DNA of 64,000 bases, taken from NCBI GenBank assembly GCA_038373885.1, contig JAWZYV010013143.1, positions 1 through 64,000 on the forward strand, in the 5' to 3' direction. Origin of the DNA: Cheiracanthium punctorium (lineage: Eukaryota > Arthropoda > Arachnida > Araneae > Cheiracanthiidae). Within the stretch, counting starts at the first letter, position 1. Every line of letters starts with the position of its first letter. A model generated the notes under the pieces. That model worked only from the letters and a program-made list of their open reading frames with translations, ran no database searches and was not told where the DNA came from. A program made the translations under genes and the position numbers. Of the stretch, positions 21,956-35,669 are shown piece by piece.

Positions 21956-24803
21956 GATAAAGTCTTATTTCTAATACGATTATTTATTTTAAAGGGTAAA
22001 TTCTTTCATTTCCAAATAAATGGCTCTGAACAATATTCAGGCTGGAGTGTGAAATTTCGCTTCCAGCATTCTGCGACTTCCCTGTCATCCTTTCGAAAAT
22101 AATGTTGTGGAAAAATAATGCAAATAATCACCCTCGATTGAGGGGTATAGAATTATGTGGAGGGGGGGGGTGACATAGCAAGAATAACTCGTAGAAGTTC
22201 TATACGGTGATCATACAGGTGATTCAGGTGTTAGCTTTTTAAAAGCAATTGTTCCAGTACTTTAATTGTTCGCGCAATAAACATTTAATAACTACCGTTT
22301 ACCTGTATCTACTATAGGTATAATGCATTGTAAATATTTTTACAGTCGGTAACTTCCAATCCAATTTTCTTCACCGTTTTATTGAGAATCCGTGTCCTGC
22401 TTCTTACACTTGGATCATAAAATAAGTTATTCTTATATTGAAATTTTTAATTTCAGTACGGTCTTTATTAATAACCACATTGCATTTATGTTATTAGAAT
22501 TTCACTGTTATAATCAGTTAAATCAGTAAAAATATCGCGTATTAATTTGTTCATCTTAATTCCTGCTGGGATCGCCTGCTTGGAAATTTTTAAATACGTG
22601 ATCCAAAAATCGTACGTTACTGATCGCGTCACTAAAAATACTCAAGGAAAGCAGTATTAAGACTTAAAACATACATACAGAAATATTTGTGTTCATGTAT
22701 CTTTTAACAAAGTAACTTAGTTTTATTTTGCCCTTCTTACTTTTATCACATGAACCTTTAAATTTACTAAATGATATATGCATACTTTTTCACAGTTTAA
22801 CTAACCAACGTGTTAGTCTCTAAATACATATTAAGAGTACACATTTTTTAAAACTGCCGGAAAGAAAAAAGAATGTTTCGAAAACATGATGCATATAATA
22901 TATAAACTTTAGACCAAGCACTAAAATCTCCAAAATCGTAAAATTAAAATAACAGTAGGTTTCATTAATCATTGATTGCTGTGTATTTTTACTTCTATTA
23001 TTTTTCAGGATGTTAAATTTGGTACTTAGTTTTTCATAGGAATAAAAATGCGTATTTATTTACGTTTTGTAGTTTTACTAGGGTTTGAATATTTACTTAC
23101 CCATACGCCTGTTGTTCCACTTAATTCATCATAGTGCATTTAAAAGGTTTTCTTAAATCATTCCAAAACCTAAAGCTGTTTTCCCTCCAAACACATTTCA
23201 AACCTACCGGCCGATTTACATTTTATTAGGAGGATGGCTGCCGTAACCTCATACCTCGTGAGCCTTACGAGACTGTCCATATTAGATGAAGGGAGGTGTC
23301 ACCTATTACTACCTCAGTTCTAAGCGCATTTCAGTTTAATTAATTATCCCAGTCATATTTTTGGATAAAAAATTTCTACGAAAAAAGCACCTTGAAATAT
23401 TATGGTAATTATTAACTCGTTACTTAGAAAATCTATTCTATTACTTTATAGAAATAAATATCAGAAGTATAATATCAACTAAAGATGGACGTCACACAAT
23501 TTGATTTTCGAATACTTTTGTATAAAGACTCTGCATATAAGTTAAATAAATGAATATGATTGAATAATTGAATTAATTAAATAATTTAATGCAATTGCTT
23601 ATTTTCTTTAGAACCGTTCGAAGTGTCACACGCATAATTTGTGTTACTGCTTTATCGATTGCGTCTGTAAGTTCTTGCCAAATATTGCTTTTATTGTTTT
23701 AATAAAGAATGGATAAAGTAGAGAATTGGAAGATTATCGTAATTAATTTGAAAAACATAAAAATATAACTAATTTTTGAAAGAGCTTAAGACACTAGTCT
23801 AATACAAATAAATTGTTCTACAAATTCTCCTATAAAGTTGCTTCAAATTTAGTAGTATCTAATGTGTACTAAAAATACTTTTAAGTTTTATTTTCATGCT
23901 GTTATTGTTATCACTTGAAAATGCTAATGCAAGTATGAAACCAACATTTTTTGCGGTTTTTTTAATGCATTGCAAAACTGTCGAATTTATAGATTCCCGA
24001 AATATTTATGCTTCAAATGAGTTGTGCACGTAACTGTTGACACAATTTATCGCTATTTTTAATATTAAGAAAAGTTTTCATTAGTTCATCCTTCAATTTC
24101 TCACTAACATAAATAATCAAAACTGAGTTACATCTTCTTTTCTTAAAATACAATTTTCTGCAAAATTTTTGCTAAAATAGATGATATTGTTTATCAGACT
24201 TACGCTGTTTAGGAACAGCTTTCAGTATGCATGACGTATCATCCCCTAATGACTATCAATACTGTTTATGCGCAAGTAAGCATAATAAAATATAAAAGTA
24301 CACACGTATTAATTTCGTTCTAAAATGAGAAAGTAACGATCAAGACTCAGAACTTCAATATATGTCAGACTGACGTGTCAAACTACGAATTTTGAATCTT
24401 AAGACAAACATACCAAAATCTACGGTTTTATTGGAAGTGGAGTTAAGGTTTCGTCCCATATCGGAAGACTGACAGATTATCTGTACTAGAGTGCTTTGAA
24501 GCTGCGAAGTTAGGTTCTTCTACCAAATTTGCTCTTCGTCCCTTCGCCCAAACAGGGGTGATTCCCGGCTCCCCAACTCTTTTTCACCAAAAAGAATACT
24601 GTGAGAGGATTTACAGCTCTCCATATTTAGCCTGCAAGTGTTAAGTGCGTAAGTTTCGGTTTTGCATTCACGGTTGTCTTTATAATTAACCTTAATTTGA
24701 ATCCTGCAGTCAATCCTAAGTCCCAAGACCCAGTGAACTAGAGCTACCACGGTGTTTTTTCCCTCTTGGTTCAAAGTTTACAACATTAATTTAACCCATT
24801 TAG
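21956..24803. other. AT-rich non-coding DNA
   Basis: No gene recognised. It holds a G run at about 22160-22169 and a GC-richer patch at about 23205-23330 of unknown origin. Confidence 0.45.
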
Positions 24804-24805
24804 TA

Positions 24806-25360
24806 TTAGGTTGTAACGGAAGTTTTCCGCCACTGCATGTATTGTCTACACAAACAGTTCGCGTTGGTGTGTTTGCCAATATTTTGTCAAACGATTTTTG
24901 TTATTTGAAAGAAGAAGCCTTGTTTTAGAGCACTGTGCTGTGAAATCAGTAAAACAATACCGTTGTGATTAAGTATAAGGTGCCTGAAATTGAACTATCA
25001 CGCTACTAGATTGAGCCATCATTTACTCTCAGTCTGCTACAGAATGACACCGAATCATGTGTACAGCTTAAAGTACTACTCTTGCATCATATGACAGTAT
25101 GTAGGTTTGGTACTGAAAGTTCAAAAACGAGGACTATGACATTTAAGAAGCAGAGCGCTCTGGCCAGCCTACTGATGCTGATGAGGCCCGCCTACGAGAA
25201 TTTGGGGAAGAAGATAAAATATTCATCCGCTCGAGAGCTAGGTAAAGGAGTTTAGTGCCATTTCCATAAGTCGAGCTAGGCATCGCATATAAGGTTAATC
25301 GCTGGGTACCGTATGAGCTAGTCAAAGCTAATTTGGCGGAAAACTTTCGTTACAACCTGA
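24806..25360 (+). mobile_element. mariner deletion derivative (555 bp)
   Basis: The TIRs are TTAGGTTGTAACGGAAGTTT and TCAGGTTGTAACGAAAGTTT (right, reverse complement), both continuing into TCCGCC. TA flanks it on both sides (24804-24805, 25361-25362). The interior keeps two + strand coding traces of a mariner transposase: SGQPTDADEARLREFGEEDK near 25160-25215, equivalent to the linker after the first helix-turn-helix, and WVPYELVKAN at about 25303-25332, the WVPHEL motif that starts the catalytic region. The WVPYEL codons run almost straight into the right TIR, so the whole catalytic domain is deleted. Non-autonomous. Confidence 0.9.
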
Positions 25361-25362
25361 TA

Positions 25363-28300
25363 TTATCATTAAATATTCATTAATTGATTACGTAGTGGCC
25401 GAGACAATAGTATCACCAGTTGCGCCCCCGTCCCCTCCTATAAATCCGTCAAATTTGGATTTTTTTTTTTTTTTTTTTAACTGGGCAATATTGGATAGAA
25501 CACATACATGCCATCAGCCTATTGACATCCTATTTACTCACATTCCGTTTAAAGACGCTTTCTACTTAAGGAAGACGATATTTCGTGGCTCTTTGAAAGT
25601 CGTTTAATAGAGAGCCAACTGTGTAATTCAAAAATGAACTTTTGTTTAAGTGTATATATGCATACTTTTTATATTTAAAAGTTTACTGTTGGTGCGGGTG
25701 ATAGTTTTATTCACTTCCTCGTTCTTCTCTAACCTTATTTACAACTTTGATTGATATAGGTTTTTTTACATTCTTTTCTTGATTTACACTATATTTGACA
25801 TATTTCTAAGCCTATAAAACTCTGCGAAAACATTTTTCTCCAGTATCACAAACTTGTATAATAGTTTCTCTCACAAGCATGTGTGTGAATACCAATTATA
25901 GCATTTAGTGTTGTTTGAATATTTCATTCACTTTCTTTATTATTTATGGAATTACACAGTTGTAACTTACTCTAGAGGAAATAAAACTATTACTTGACTA
26001 TTATTTTAACTTGTATTTTGAACACATTATTAATAAAAATGCATTTGGGAGGTATATTTTTTTAGAACAGTTCATAACATTTTTGTCTTCTTGTTTGATT
26101 ATGAAATTCACAACCGAGTTTCTATTGCAGTTATTTCTGTTAAAATTGTTCAGATAGGGTAGTCCCTGGCCTATTTTAGAATTGATTTCTCTGTCCAGTC
26201 AGTTTTCCCTCAAAATATTTTATAAAAGAAAAAAAAATTGTTATTATTGTTTTCCTTTTTAATGTGAACTACGCATTCTTCCCATGAGTTCCTCAGAACA
26301 TAATGATAAAAAATCATAGTTGCTATAAACGTCAATTTGTGCAGAAATTTTTGAAAGCACACTCGAGATCTCGAAGTGAGAAGATAGTCCCCGTTCTAGA
26401 AAAGGGAATTAAGGCCCTCGATTTCTGGAGTTTCTTGCGATATCGTTAACTTTCTTTGTGTTTTAGAATTTATTTGAAAATACACAATTTTTTTTCCTTA
26501 ACTCGATAATTAAAAGAATAAATTAGGGGGGAAATAAATAACTTTTAACGATAGTCATGCAACTTTAAAACGTATCTTGATATGAACATAAATGGGTGTT
26601 AATTTTAGATTGCTAGAAATCACATTACTTGGTAATAATCAGCGAAATTTTTCTAGGACGTTGTTGAAATAATAATGGCAGTATGTCTCTAAAAAACAAG
26701 TTAAAATTAAATGTCTTCTTTTCTCTGACACTTCAATCTCAGCATCATTGCAACCTGCGAAGCATACAAAGAACTCTACCAGAACGCAAATCTGGCCAGA
26801 GAAAGGGAACCTCCACATCTGCATTTTTGTTATGGTAAAAAAAACAAATTGAGGTTATTAAAAATATTTCTTTTTTTTGGGGGGGGGGTATTTTTTTTAC
26901 TTTGTTTTTTTTTTCTCTTTTATACTAATTTTATTAATTTTTGTAACCTATTTAAACGATGCAAATACAAGTTCCCTAGAAATTTCTTACATCAAATTTT
27001 TTAGTCATGCTTTTTGGGCAATATTTATTTAAAAAGAAGTGTTCGGAAATAATTCTTAAGGATTTATCTTGAAAAGCAATGCAAATGAACGAAACACTTA
27101 TAAAGGAAACGTTTAGTAAGTGAGTGCATATAGACACGCACTCTACATATACATAACGAACAGCTAATGTATCACGTAATAAAGGTTCTGAAGTGTACAT
27201 TCAAACTTTATTGTTTCAAGCAAAATAAACAATAATACCTACATTTATATCACAATACAAGGGAAACATAAAAGTTCGATTTTTACTGCAAAGGTCAATA
27301 ACAATTGGGAGTAAAATTATTTCTTAATGAGTCGAAGCAATATTTTTGAGTTGTACAAATAATTCTTGTGAGTTAAAGGTAGCATAGAAACTAAATACAA
27401 TTTTCCCGACTGCATTATTTTTACATGTAATGCAATATTATTCAAATATAAATTTTCTCCAAAATAAGTAAGCCCTTAGGATTGCAGTTATATGGGCCCC
27501 TGATTGCAATCTGAACGTAAATCTGAAAATCCACTTGTCGCGCAGGTATTTTTGAAATTTGGTGGTATACTACCGCAAAATTGCCTTGCCTCACGAAACA
27601 TCACTGTCCAGAATTTCTTATGCAGCTTTTGAACACTTTTCAGAAATACTAAGTTTCGCAAAACCAATGATGCAAAAGTAGCACATTTCAATCTGTTTCG
27701 GATCAAATTTTGCACACGAGCTGTTCTATAAGGTTTAATAAACAATGTTTTGGGCAAATTTTTAATTCCTAGTCACTAAACTCGAGGGAAAAAAATATAG
27801 GTTATTATAAGTTCAAAATATATTTTCATGCAATGGATCGATACTTGCGTCAGTAAGACAAGTACTACACATGGAAAAATGAAATAGAAAAACGCGTTAT
27901 TTCGGTTTTGTACCATATAAAATGACTACTTATTTTAAAACTGGGCATCCCGCTAAAAAAAAAGAAAAAAGAAAACAAATTCTACGACGATAAAACGTGT
28001 GACAATGAAATCAGTACAATTTTCCTAGCCTGATGAGCCCATTAAACGGTATTCAAAACTTAAAATCGAATAGTTTTAAGTAATTTATTTATGAACCGTT
28101 ATGTCATATTTGGACTTAGATATCCATTTTATATTCGGCGTTGTTCCTGTGTGTTATTAATGTGAGTAAATCTCCCTCTCCCCAGCTAACTAGGGGAGAC
28201 TGGGCAATTAGAAATCATTTTTCATAGTTATTTTCAGACTGTATGGGGGTAAAATCATTCTATCAATTAAAACTTCTATTATATGAATATACTATTACAT

Positions 28301-29379
28301 TCTATGAAAATTGTGAATTAGTTACCTAAAATAAATTGAAATTAAAAAAATTCTACCCGATTCCCCCATGGGGGAAATTGGATGGATGATTGACAAAATA
28401 TAAAATACTCAAATGTATGGGGAGGGGGGTGATTGGGTGTAAAAGAAGACACGATGTCTTTCACTTATAACTCAGCCATTTTATTTTACCACACACGCAC
28501 AAAAATATTTTACAGGGAACTTAAATAATATTGCTTACACTTTTTATTTTTTAGGGATTACTGGTAACACTGGATGTGAATCCGCCCAATTACTCCACTT
28601 ACCCAATTCCAATTGTCTCCCCTACTGTTTAATTTTTGAAAGCGCTGCAAGTTTTTATATAGTTAAGAGATATCTACGAACGACTTCTAAAAGAGCAGTT
28701 CACATCTTACCAAATGTGCAATAGTTTGAAAAAATAATTTTTTGCCTACAGTAGTTGTCGTGTGTGTGTGTGTGTGTGTGCAGCATTCAAATAGACCTCT
28801 AATTTTCTCTTTAAGTTTCTCTTCTTTCGCATCTCAGTTCAGCTTTCAATCTCACTAATCTGCGTTAGCTGGGGAAAAGGTTTTCTAATGAATATTGAGT
28901 TGCACAGTCTTCATTACCTAATCATGTGTTACTGGATGTAGAAATAATATTCTGTAAAAGAACATTATTTTCTTCATTACTCGAAAGAAAAGGTAAGCTT
29001 GTCGATTTTTTTTAGTCTTCCATACAAAGTTGTAATAAAAACTACATAATTATGGAATATAGCATGTCAAATGCTTGAATCATCTGAGTTGCAAGGCCCC
29101 TCAAAATGCATGTAACTCAGCAGTATTTAATTATCGTTTAATATGTATTATAGAAAAAATTTCCTATTGACTTGTACAGAAAAAAATTATATTTATGAGA
29201 AATTATATTTAAAAATTTCCTGGATTATAGGGTTTCAAAATTCTTTTTTTTTTCAAATTATGACATTGCAGACATTTCTAATTACTAACTGCACATTTTT
29301 GAAAAAGAAGTGTCTCACAAAAACATTTCTTATTCGAGACAGCACCATGAAACATATTGTGTTGTGCTGTGTTGTAGGA
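25363..29379. other. AT-rich non-coding DNA
   Basis: No convincing gene. T and G runs lie near 25460-25478 and 26871-26888, and a (GT)n run at about 28761-28780. Facing GGGGAGAC and GTCTCCCC stretches (28192 and about 28615) may be ends of an old element of about 440 bp. The minus-strand 89-residue ORF at 27488-27757 has no recognised domain. Confidence 0.4.
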
Positions 29380-29572
29380 AAAGCCAATTATCTGCACGAG
29401 GGATCTAAACCTATGGGTGGGGTGCCCTCCGTGGGGGTCTTTTTAAATGGTCCTAATCCGTATTTACACTAAGTTTCGGAGAAAACCACGAAAACTCGCG
29501 AACAGTTAGATCGACGGACGCGCGATGGGACCCGAACACCGGACCTTCACACTTCGCTCGTCTATCATTTTG
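29380..29572 (-). repeat. SINE family A copy
   Basis: Reverse copy: tail side CAATTATCTGCACGAGGGAT, body GTGCCCTCCGTGGGGGTC, AATCCGTATTTACACTAAGT and CGGAGAAAACCACG, then a tRNA-like head with GGGACCCGAACACCGG. Confidence 0.7.
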
Positions 29573-32345
29573 AAACATATTTTTGAAACGTCAAATTACT
29601 TATTTTTTAGCGTTGAATGATTTGATTGCGCGACTTATTTTGAAGCAAACTGCTGGAATGTTACAATAAATAGATTTTGTTTCAAATGTCAAACAGAAAA
29701 CTGCATTAAATGAATACAAGGAGTCTTGCAAAATTTAGAGCTTATTTAAACTTTAATATAAGCAAAAAGAGGAAAGAGCAAAGTGAGAGAGGTAATTGTG
29801 TGCGTGTGAAAGGTTAATAGATTGAGTACATTAGATCTGAAAAGTACTACTTATGAGTGTATTTTTTTAAGATATAAATATAAAACTGAATGTCAAACAG
29901 TTTGAAATGCCTCGTGAAACCTGTATTAGATTATACAGATTTGAATCATATTAAGTGTTGAGTTCGCCTTTCAACCTAGACGCTTTTCTCTGTTTAAACG
30001 ATATTTTTAAACAGCTTATTTTTTTATCAACATATGGCATTAACTCGCTAAATAATATAATTTTATTATGTACAATATCATTAGCATTAAGTACTATTAC
30101 ATAGGCTTCGCGATTTGACATAATCTTCATAATAGTTTCTTTTTTCCTCACAGCATATTTTATCATCCAAATTTGCATCATTTCTAATTATTAGATTTAA
30201 TTTACATTATTTTCACAGTTTTCACCCAAAATTTATTTTGTGTTAGCTCATAAATTTTCTCTAAATTTAATTTGTTGTAAAAGCAAGATTTTAAAACAAT
30301 TTTATTAAAGAAAGGTGGCTCAAAACCATCCCAGCGGGCAAAGCGATCCACATATATTTTCCTAGATACATGCTGTGCTATCCAACATGGTAACACATAA
30401 ACTAGTTGTGCCAAGTCTAGAAGAAGCAATGACGATATTTAAGCGATTGGTGTATTACGTCTCAGTAGAATTCTTTAAAAAACTGGGCTTTATCACATCT
30501 CATACGGTAAGCACTACCTTTCTCATTTATTTAGAAATACAGTCTTTAATGTACAGAAATATGACTTGGTTAAATGAATAGAGTAGGTTTATAGATGTGA
30601 ATTACAGTTTAGTTTGTTATGTTTCTCGGCGTGCTCCAGTATTATGACCTAAAGTGAGCAACCATACTGCCAGGTAAAATGATCCCTCGACTGAAAAGAC
30701 TCCAGTACCGGGTCCTAGTCATCATGGTATCCCTTCAGACGTTACATTATTTAATTTATTTCTGCGTTTATCAGACCATAATTTTTGAATTACAATTTTG
30801 AAGTATTCATTTTATTGTTTGTGACACTTTTTCAAAATTTTCATAAAATAAATTATGCATATTATATGATTGTAAAAACTTATTTCGTTATGTATATTCA
30901 AAGTTACTTTTACATCTTTTATTTTGCCGATAAAAAATAATTAACATTTTTTTTTTTCAAATGAAGGATCGTTTTGCCCTTGGGTGAAGGTAAAATTACC
31001 CTTTGGGCATTTTTAATTTAGTTTGGGTTTAAAATACTATTGAAATATGTTTATCATGCAAAATATAGTGTAAGTATTTTGGCAAAGGGCCAAAGTTTTA
31101 TTTAACATTAATGCTATTTTATGCAAGTTTTCCCCTTAAGAGGATCATTTTTGACCACCTTCCCCTAATTATTAAGAGTAACTTTATCAATTAGCTTCTA
31201 ACAGAAAAATAAAATCTAGAATTTAATTCTTTTAACTTTATACCGCAACACTATGTAATTAAAAATTGTAGAAAACGTTATTATATTAATCATGACACGT
31301 TATTAAACTTGACACTTATGATTCTATATTTACTGTAGTAAATTTGAGCCTACTGTACGATTATACTTGTAGAAAATGTTCAAGTAATGAATTTTATTTA
31401 AACGAATTTATTATAATATCCTGTAGTATGTGGTACTTTTTCGAATACATATCTCAAATCTTATCGTTATGGAACAGACTATCGTATTAATTAATTTTCC
31501 TAAATAACTATAAGTCAATTCCAAAATTTCAAAAACATCAATAAAAATTACGCCACAAAGTCTTATTATTTAAAATGAGAAAGCATTTATAAGAATAATC
31601 ATTTAAATCAGATGAAGAAAATAAAACTATTCAACAACACTAATAAATAGGGTAAAAATTTTGCACCAAATACTTATTTCTAGTAACACTTAGAAGAGAC
31701 TCTTGAATATATATTTAAGGCCCCAGTTCTTGAAACTAACATTACGCCACTCGAAGAACTGAACTCTAGTGCAACTAATTAATTTTTTATGTACTTAAAA
31801 TTCCGAAAAAAAAGTTGGACAAAAAAGAAACTGAGATCCTCTAAACAGGAGAGAAGGGGAAAAAAAGGTTTCTTTTTTTCCCGTCTTTATAATGATTGAT
31901 CTAAAAGTTCTTGGTATGAAAATTCAAGATGTTTTAGGGATAAACTTTTTTAAACCTCATATTATTACATAATTAAAATACTTTGACCATTAGATTAAAT
32001 ATTTAAATAATAGTGTCCCTTAAACCACCTTATATATTTCTATTTATGTGCATCATTCATAATTTTTCTACAATAAGTGCGGCATATTGTCACGTAAAAT
32101 ACTCCAAATAAAAGAAGGAAGGAAACTGTTTCACGCATTTATAAACAATTTTTTTATCACCTGATTTGCATTTTAATATATCCTGAATACAATTCTAGAT
32201 ATCGATGGATTTCATTACCTGCTTTTATGTTAGAAAATAGGAAAGAATATTTCAGTTTGTATATATATAACAAAATATATAAATTTGAATGAAGCATTTA
32301 AGGATTTCATGTAAGAATTCTTCAATTTGGTAGCATTTTATGTAC
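29573..32345. other. AT-rich non-coding DNA
   Basis: No gene or datable element recognised; mostly A/T-rich sequence with short chance ORFs. Confidence 0.45.
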
Positions 32346-32400
32346 AGCTGCGGAAAAAAAATGTCCCACTTGTACTTTATTCAGCCGTCGTTCGTCGTAT

Positions 32401-34194
32401 AGCAAAGTTACATATACCAATCGTTTACGATTGATGTACACTTTAATTTGCTATACATAAAAATTACATAAGGGGCCGTCTCCATATTAAAATTCGCACT
32501 AACTTTTTTTTTCTAATAGCAAACACCTAGATTTCACTTCATATTTCAAAAATTTAGCTCATTTTAACCACGGATACCAATTTACAATAAATTTGAACTG
32601 AAAATGAGTGAGTTATGAGCAACCAAAATCCCCCTCCCCCTATGTTAAAATATTTTTTCATACTTTAATTCATATCTCATTGATAAAAAGAAGCTGACTT
32701 TTATTCGTACTATTAGAACTAAACGACCCAAACATAATTTACTATTATTATAATTTTTAATAAAATGTTAATATGAATTATGAATTATTAAATTAATATT
32801 AAAAAAATTATGAATAGCAGCCTAGCCAAATTTTGATGGAAATAGATGCAGAAAACAGTATTACATGGCTGTGCAAAATTTCAAATTTTTATGTTCAGTA
32901 GTTTAATTTATATTAATTAAAATGTGGTATCTTCATGAGTTAAGGGACCAGACCATATATAAATTCATTTAGTGACAATTTTTTGAAAAATTGCGTAAAG
33001 TAAACGTAAATTAGTTTTCTTTTGTCCAAAAACACAGTAAAAGATAGCGGTATTTAAAAAATATCAAATTTTGAAGCAAATAAATTAAGAGTTTTTTACA
33101 GTTTTATGGTGATTCTATAAAGCGTCTATCTATTGCGTCCACTACCATATCCCCCAAATAAAATATTTTCCATGTATAGAATTTGATGCAGTAGATGTAT
33201 GTCTTCCAATACAATGTTCTATTTCTGAAAAACTAACATCCTCTACATTCCAGGCACGAATTTGACCTTTTTTTATATTGGAAACATGAGGTCTTTCGAC
33301 TTCTCCATACTTTATCAAACATTCAAAATAACGTTTTTCTGTCTAAATTTTCATATGACTATAAATTAAAATACCGCCAACAGTCTTATATATAAGAATA
33401 TTGCACATTGCAGACGATAGTATTAAATGAAGGAAGCGAAATAACAAGCACAATGATAATATTGGGTCGGCAAAAAAAAATAATTGCGCTTTTCACATGC
33501 AATTCAAACAAATAAATTTTCATTCATGAAACCATTCTTCGAGTTCGACCGTAGATGAGTAACATTCCTGCTGGTAGTCAGAAGAGCAGAGAACAGCCTC
33601 TCACTCCTGGCAACATTTATCCTGTCTAAGCGAACCTTCAAGAGAAATACTCAATAACAATTTCAAAATTAGAAAGATTTTTAAAATAGTAAGCATTCAT
33701 TTTGCATTTTTCCCTTTAAATCATGTGTACGAACCAAGGAAGTTATGGGCTCACGGAACATTTTCACCACTGACTAAATATTCTAATTTCTACCCCTGAT
33801 ATTCTCAGCACAAAGAACTTTTAAGAATAGAAACAGTGTTTCCTTTGAAAATAATATTTATTTCTTTTAACTCTCGCAAGCGAAATGAATGAAAGGCGAA
33901 AAATTCGGACCCTACAAATAGCGTTTTTCAATTTGCAGAAAGTCCCTTAAAATCACGCAAAAAAGAACGTGCAATATCTCCGGAAATTATCGCAGAAAAT
34001 TGGTGAAAATGTATATTTATGGTAATTTGAGAGTTTTCTTTCGTTTAATAAAGTCAAAATACAGTGTTGCCATCGAGAAAAATGAAGTTGACAGAATTAA
34101 ATATGAAGACGGCCCCTTATGCAAATTAAATTAATAGTAAATTAAAGTATAGGTTATTTGCAAACGAATGGTATATATAACTTTACTGTACAAC
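32401..34194. mobile_element. Inverted-repeat element of ~1.8 kb, unclassified
   Basis: The arms at about 32401-32490 and 34100-34194 are inverted. Matching blocks include AAAGTTACATATACC with its counterpart in GGTATATATAACTTT, ACTTTAATTTG with AATTAAAGT, and ATAAGGGGCCGTCT with AGACGGCCCCTTAT. The interior is AT-rich with no ORF. A Tc1-like terminus, CAGCTGCGGAAAAAAAATG, preceded by TA, lies just outside at 32346, but no matching right end is present. Target duplications could not be fixed. Confidence 0.6.
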
Positions 34195-35661
34195 TTTTCT
34201 ATTTAATGTATAATCGGGCGGCATTACACCATTTTTAATATTAAAGTTTTATCACAAAATTGTAAAAATATATTTCCAACATATTAACAATTGATAAGAA
34301 ATAATTTATCTATTTATTTATAAAATCTATTTATTTATAAAAACAAAAACAAAGTAATTCTTTTTTTATGCACGCAAAAATAGAAATAAGGGAAAATAAG
34401 AAACTATTAGTGGTCATCTCAAGACAATTCCAATCTTTTTTACTGCTCTTATGGTTTACGACTATTCGTATTAAGACTTCCGTTCGAAATTGTGTTTATA
34501 AATATATAAAAAAATAAAAAGCCATGTCCAGTAAATGAAACTTTTTAGAACGTAATTTTACAAATGTTATTTACTATTGTTATTTACAAATGTTATTATA
34601 CAATTGTTATATACAATAAACCCTCATTATTTATAAATCGTACAGGAAAAAAATCTTCAAAATGCATTTTTTTCTCTCGTAAGATGCCAAACTTAGGAAA
34701 GTTTTGCAAAAAGTATCGGTTTTTCGTTTATCAAAGTGTGTCGTACATCTTCTGAAGAAACATCCTGATTTTTGTCGACTTCTTGTTGGAATTATTTTGT
34801 GTTCAAAGACCGTGAAGGATATTTTATGTTTTTCAAATAGCAGCTTTAACTCCTTATCTCTCTCTCCTGTGTCATAATCAAGGGGTGAGATGTTCTCGAT
34901 TTCACACGTCAGTGATTTTTCCAAATAGCAGCGTCAGGGAATGGTGCACTAAAAAATCAAATATTCTTCCCGTATTCCATGACGAAAGACCTTTTTTTCA
35001 TATTTTACACACTACATAGTCGTAACACACTGTTTATATTCTAATCGGAGATACTTCGTTTGCTGAAAATTGAATTGAACACAAAAATAGGCACATTTAG
35101 AACAGTTTTCTTGCAAATTATCCAATCATTAAAAGGTTTATGAAGCAGAAATCGAAGAAATGGATGATTAACTATTGGCGTGTACCGTAAAGCATATTAA
35201 TTCTTTATTCCAATAGTGCTTAAAGAAGGTTTCTTTTCTATTTCTAACCCTTTCGGTCCGGAGGAGCTAGCCACGGTTACATATTCGTGGTACGGGGAAG
35301 TTTTCCACAAGATTGATTGCACACGGAAGCGAAAGACGGGAAAATGTGTCATGCGGCATCCATTAAAAAAAAAATTAAAAATTTGCTAATTACACAAAAT
35401 GCACTGTTTACAAAATGAGGTTAATTATATTTCGGAAATGTTGGCAGCTGTGGTAATCATGTCCACATAACTTTCCTAGTAGATCCGTTCGTCAACGGGC
35501 AGAGAACGCTTCGTGGGTCCGGCCTTTGGATGGCGGTAATACCGAGACAACGTTTCGTAGGTGCTGCCAATGGGCGGCGGTAGTACTCAGAGAACTTTCG
35601 TGGATGCCGCCATACGGCAGGAGAAGTACCACAGAAAGTTTCATGGCCGCCGCCAACGGAC
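34195..35661. other. Non-coding DNA
   Basis: It holds a short ACAATTGTTAT/ACAAATGTTATT repeat patch (about 34560-34620) and a GC-richer patch at 35460-35660 of unknown origin. No gene recognised. Confidence 0.4.
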
Positions 35662-35669
35662 GTCAGTAG

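Noticed and set aside
27488..27757. 89-residue minus-strand ORF
   Set aside because: No recognisable domain or retroelement context. Left unannotated as a gene.
28192..28625. Element bounded by GGGGAGAC and GTCTCCCC
   Set aside because: The inverted match is short and flanks do not duplicate; it is mentioned only as a possible old element.
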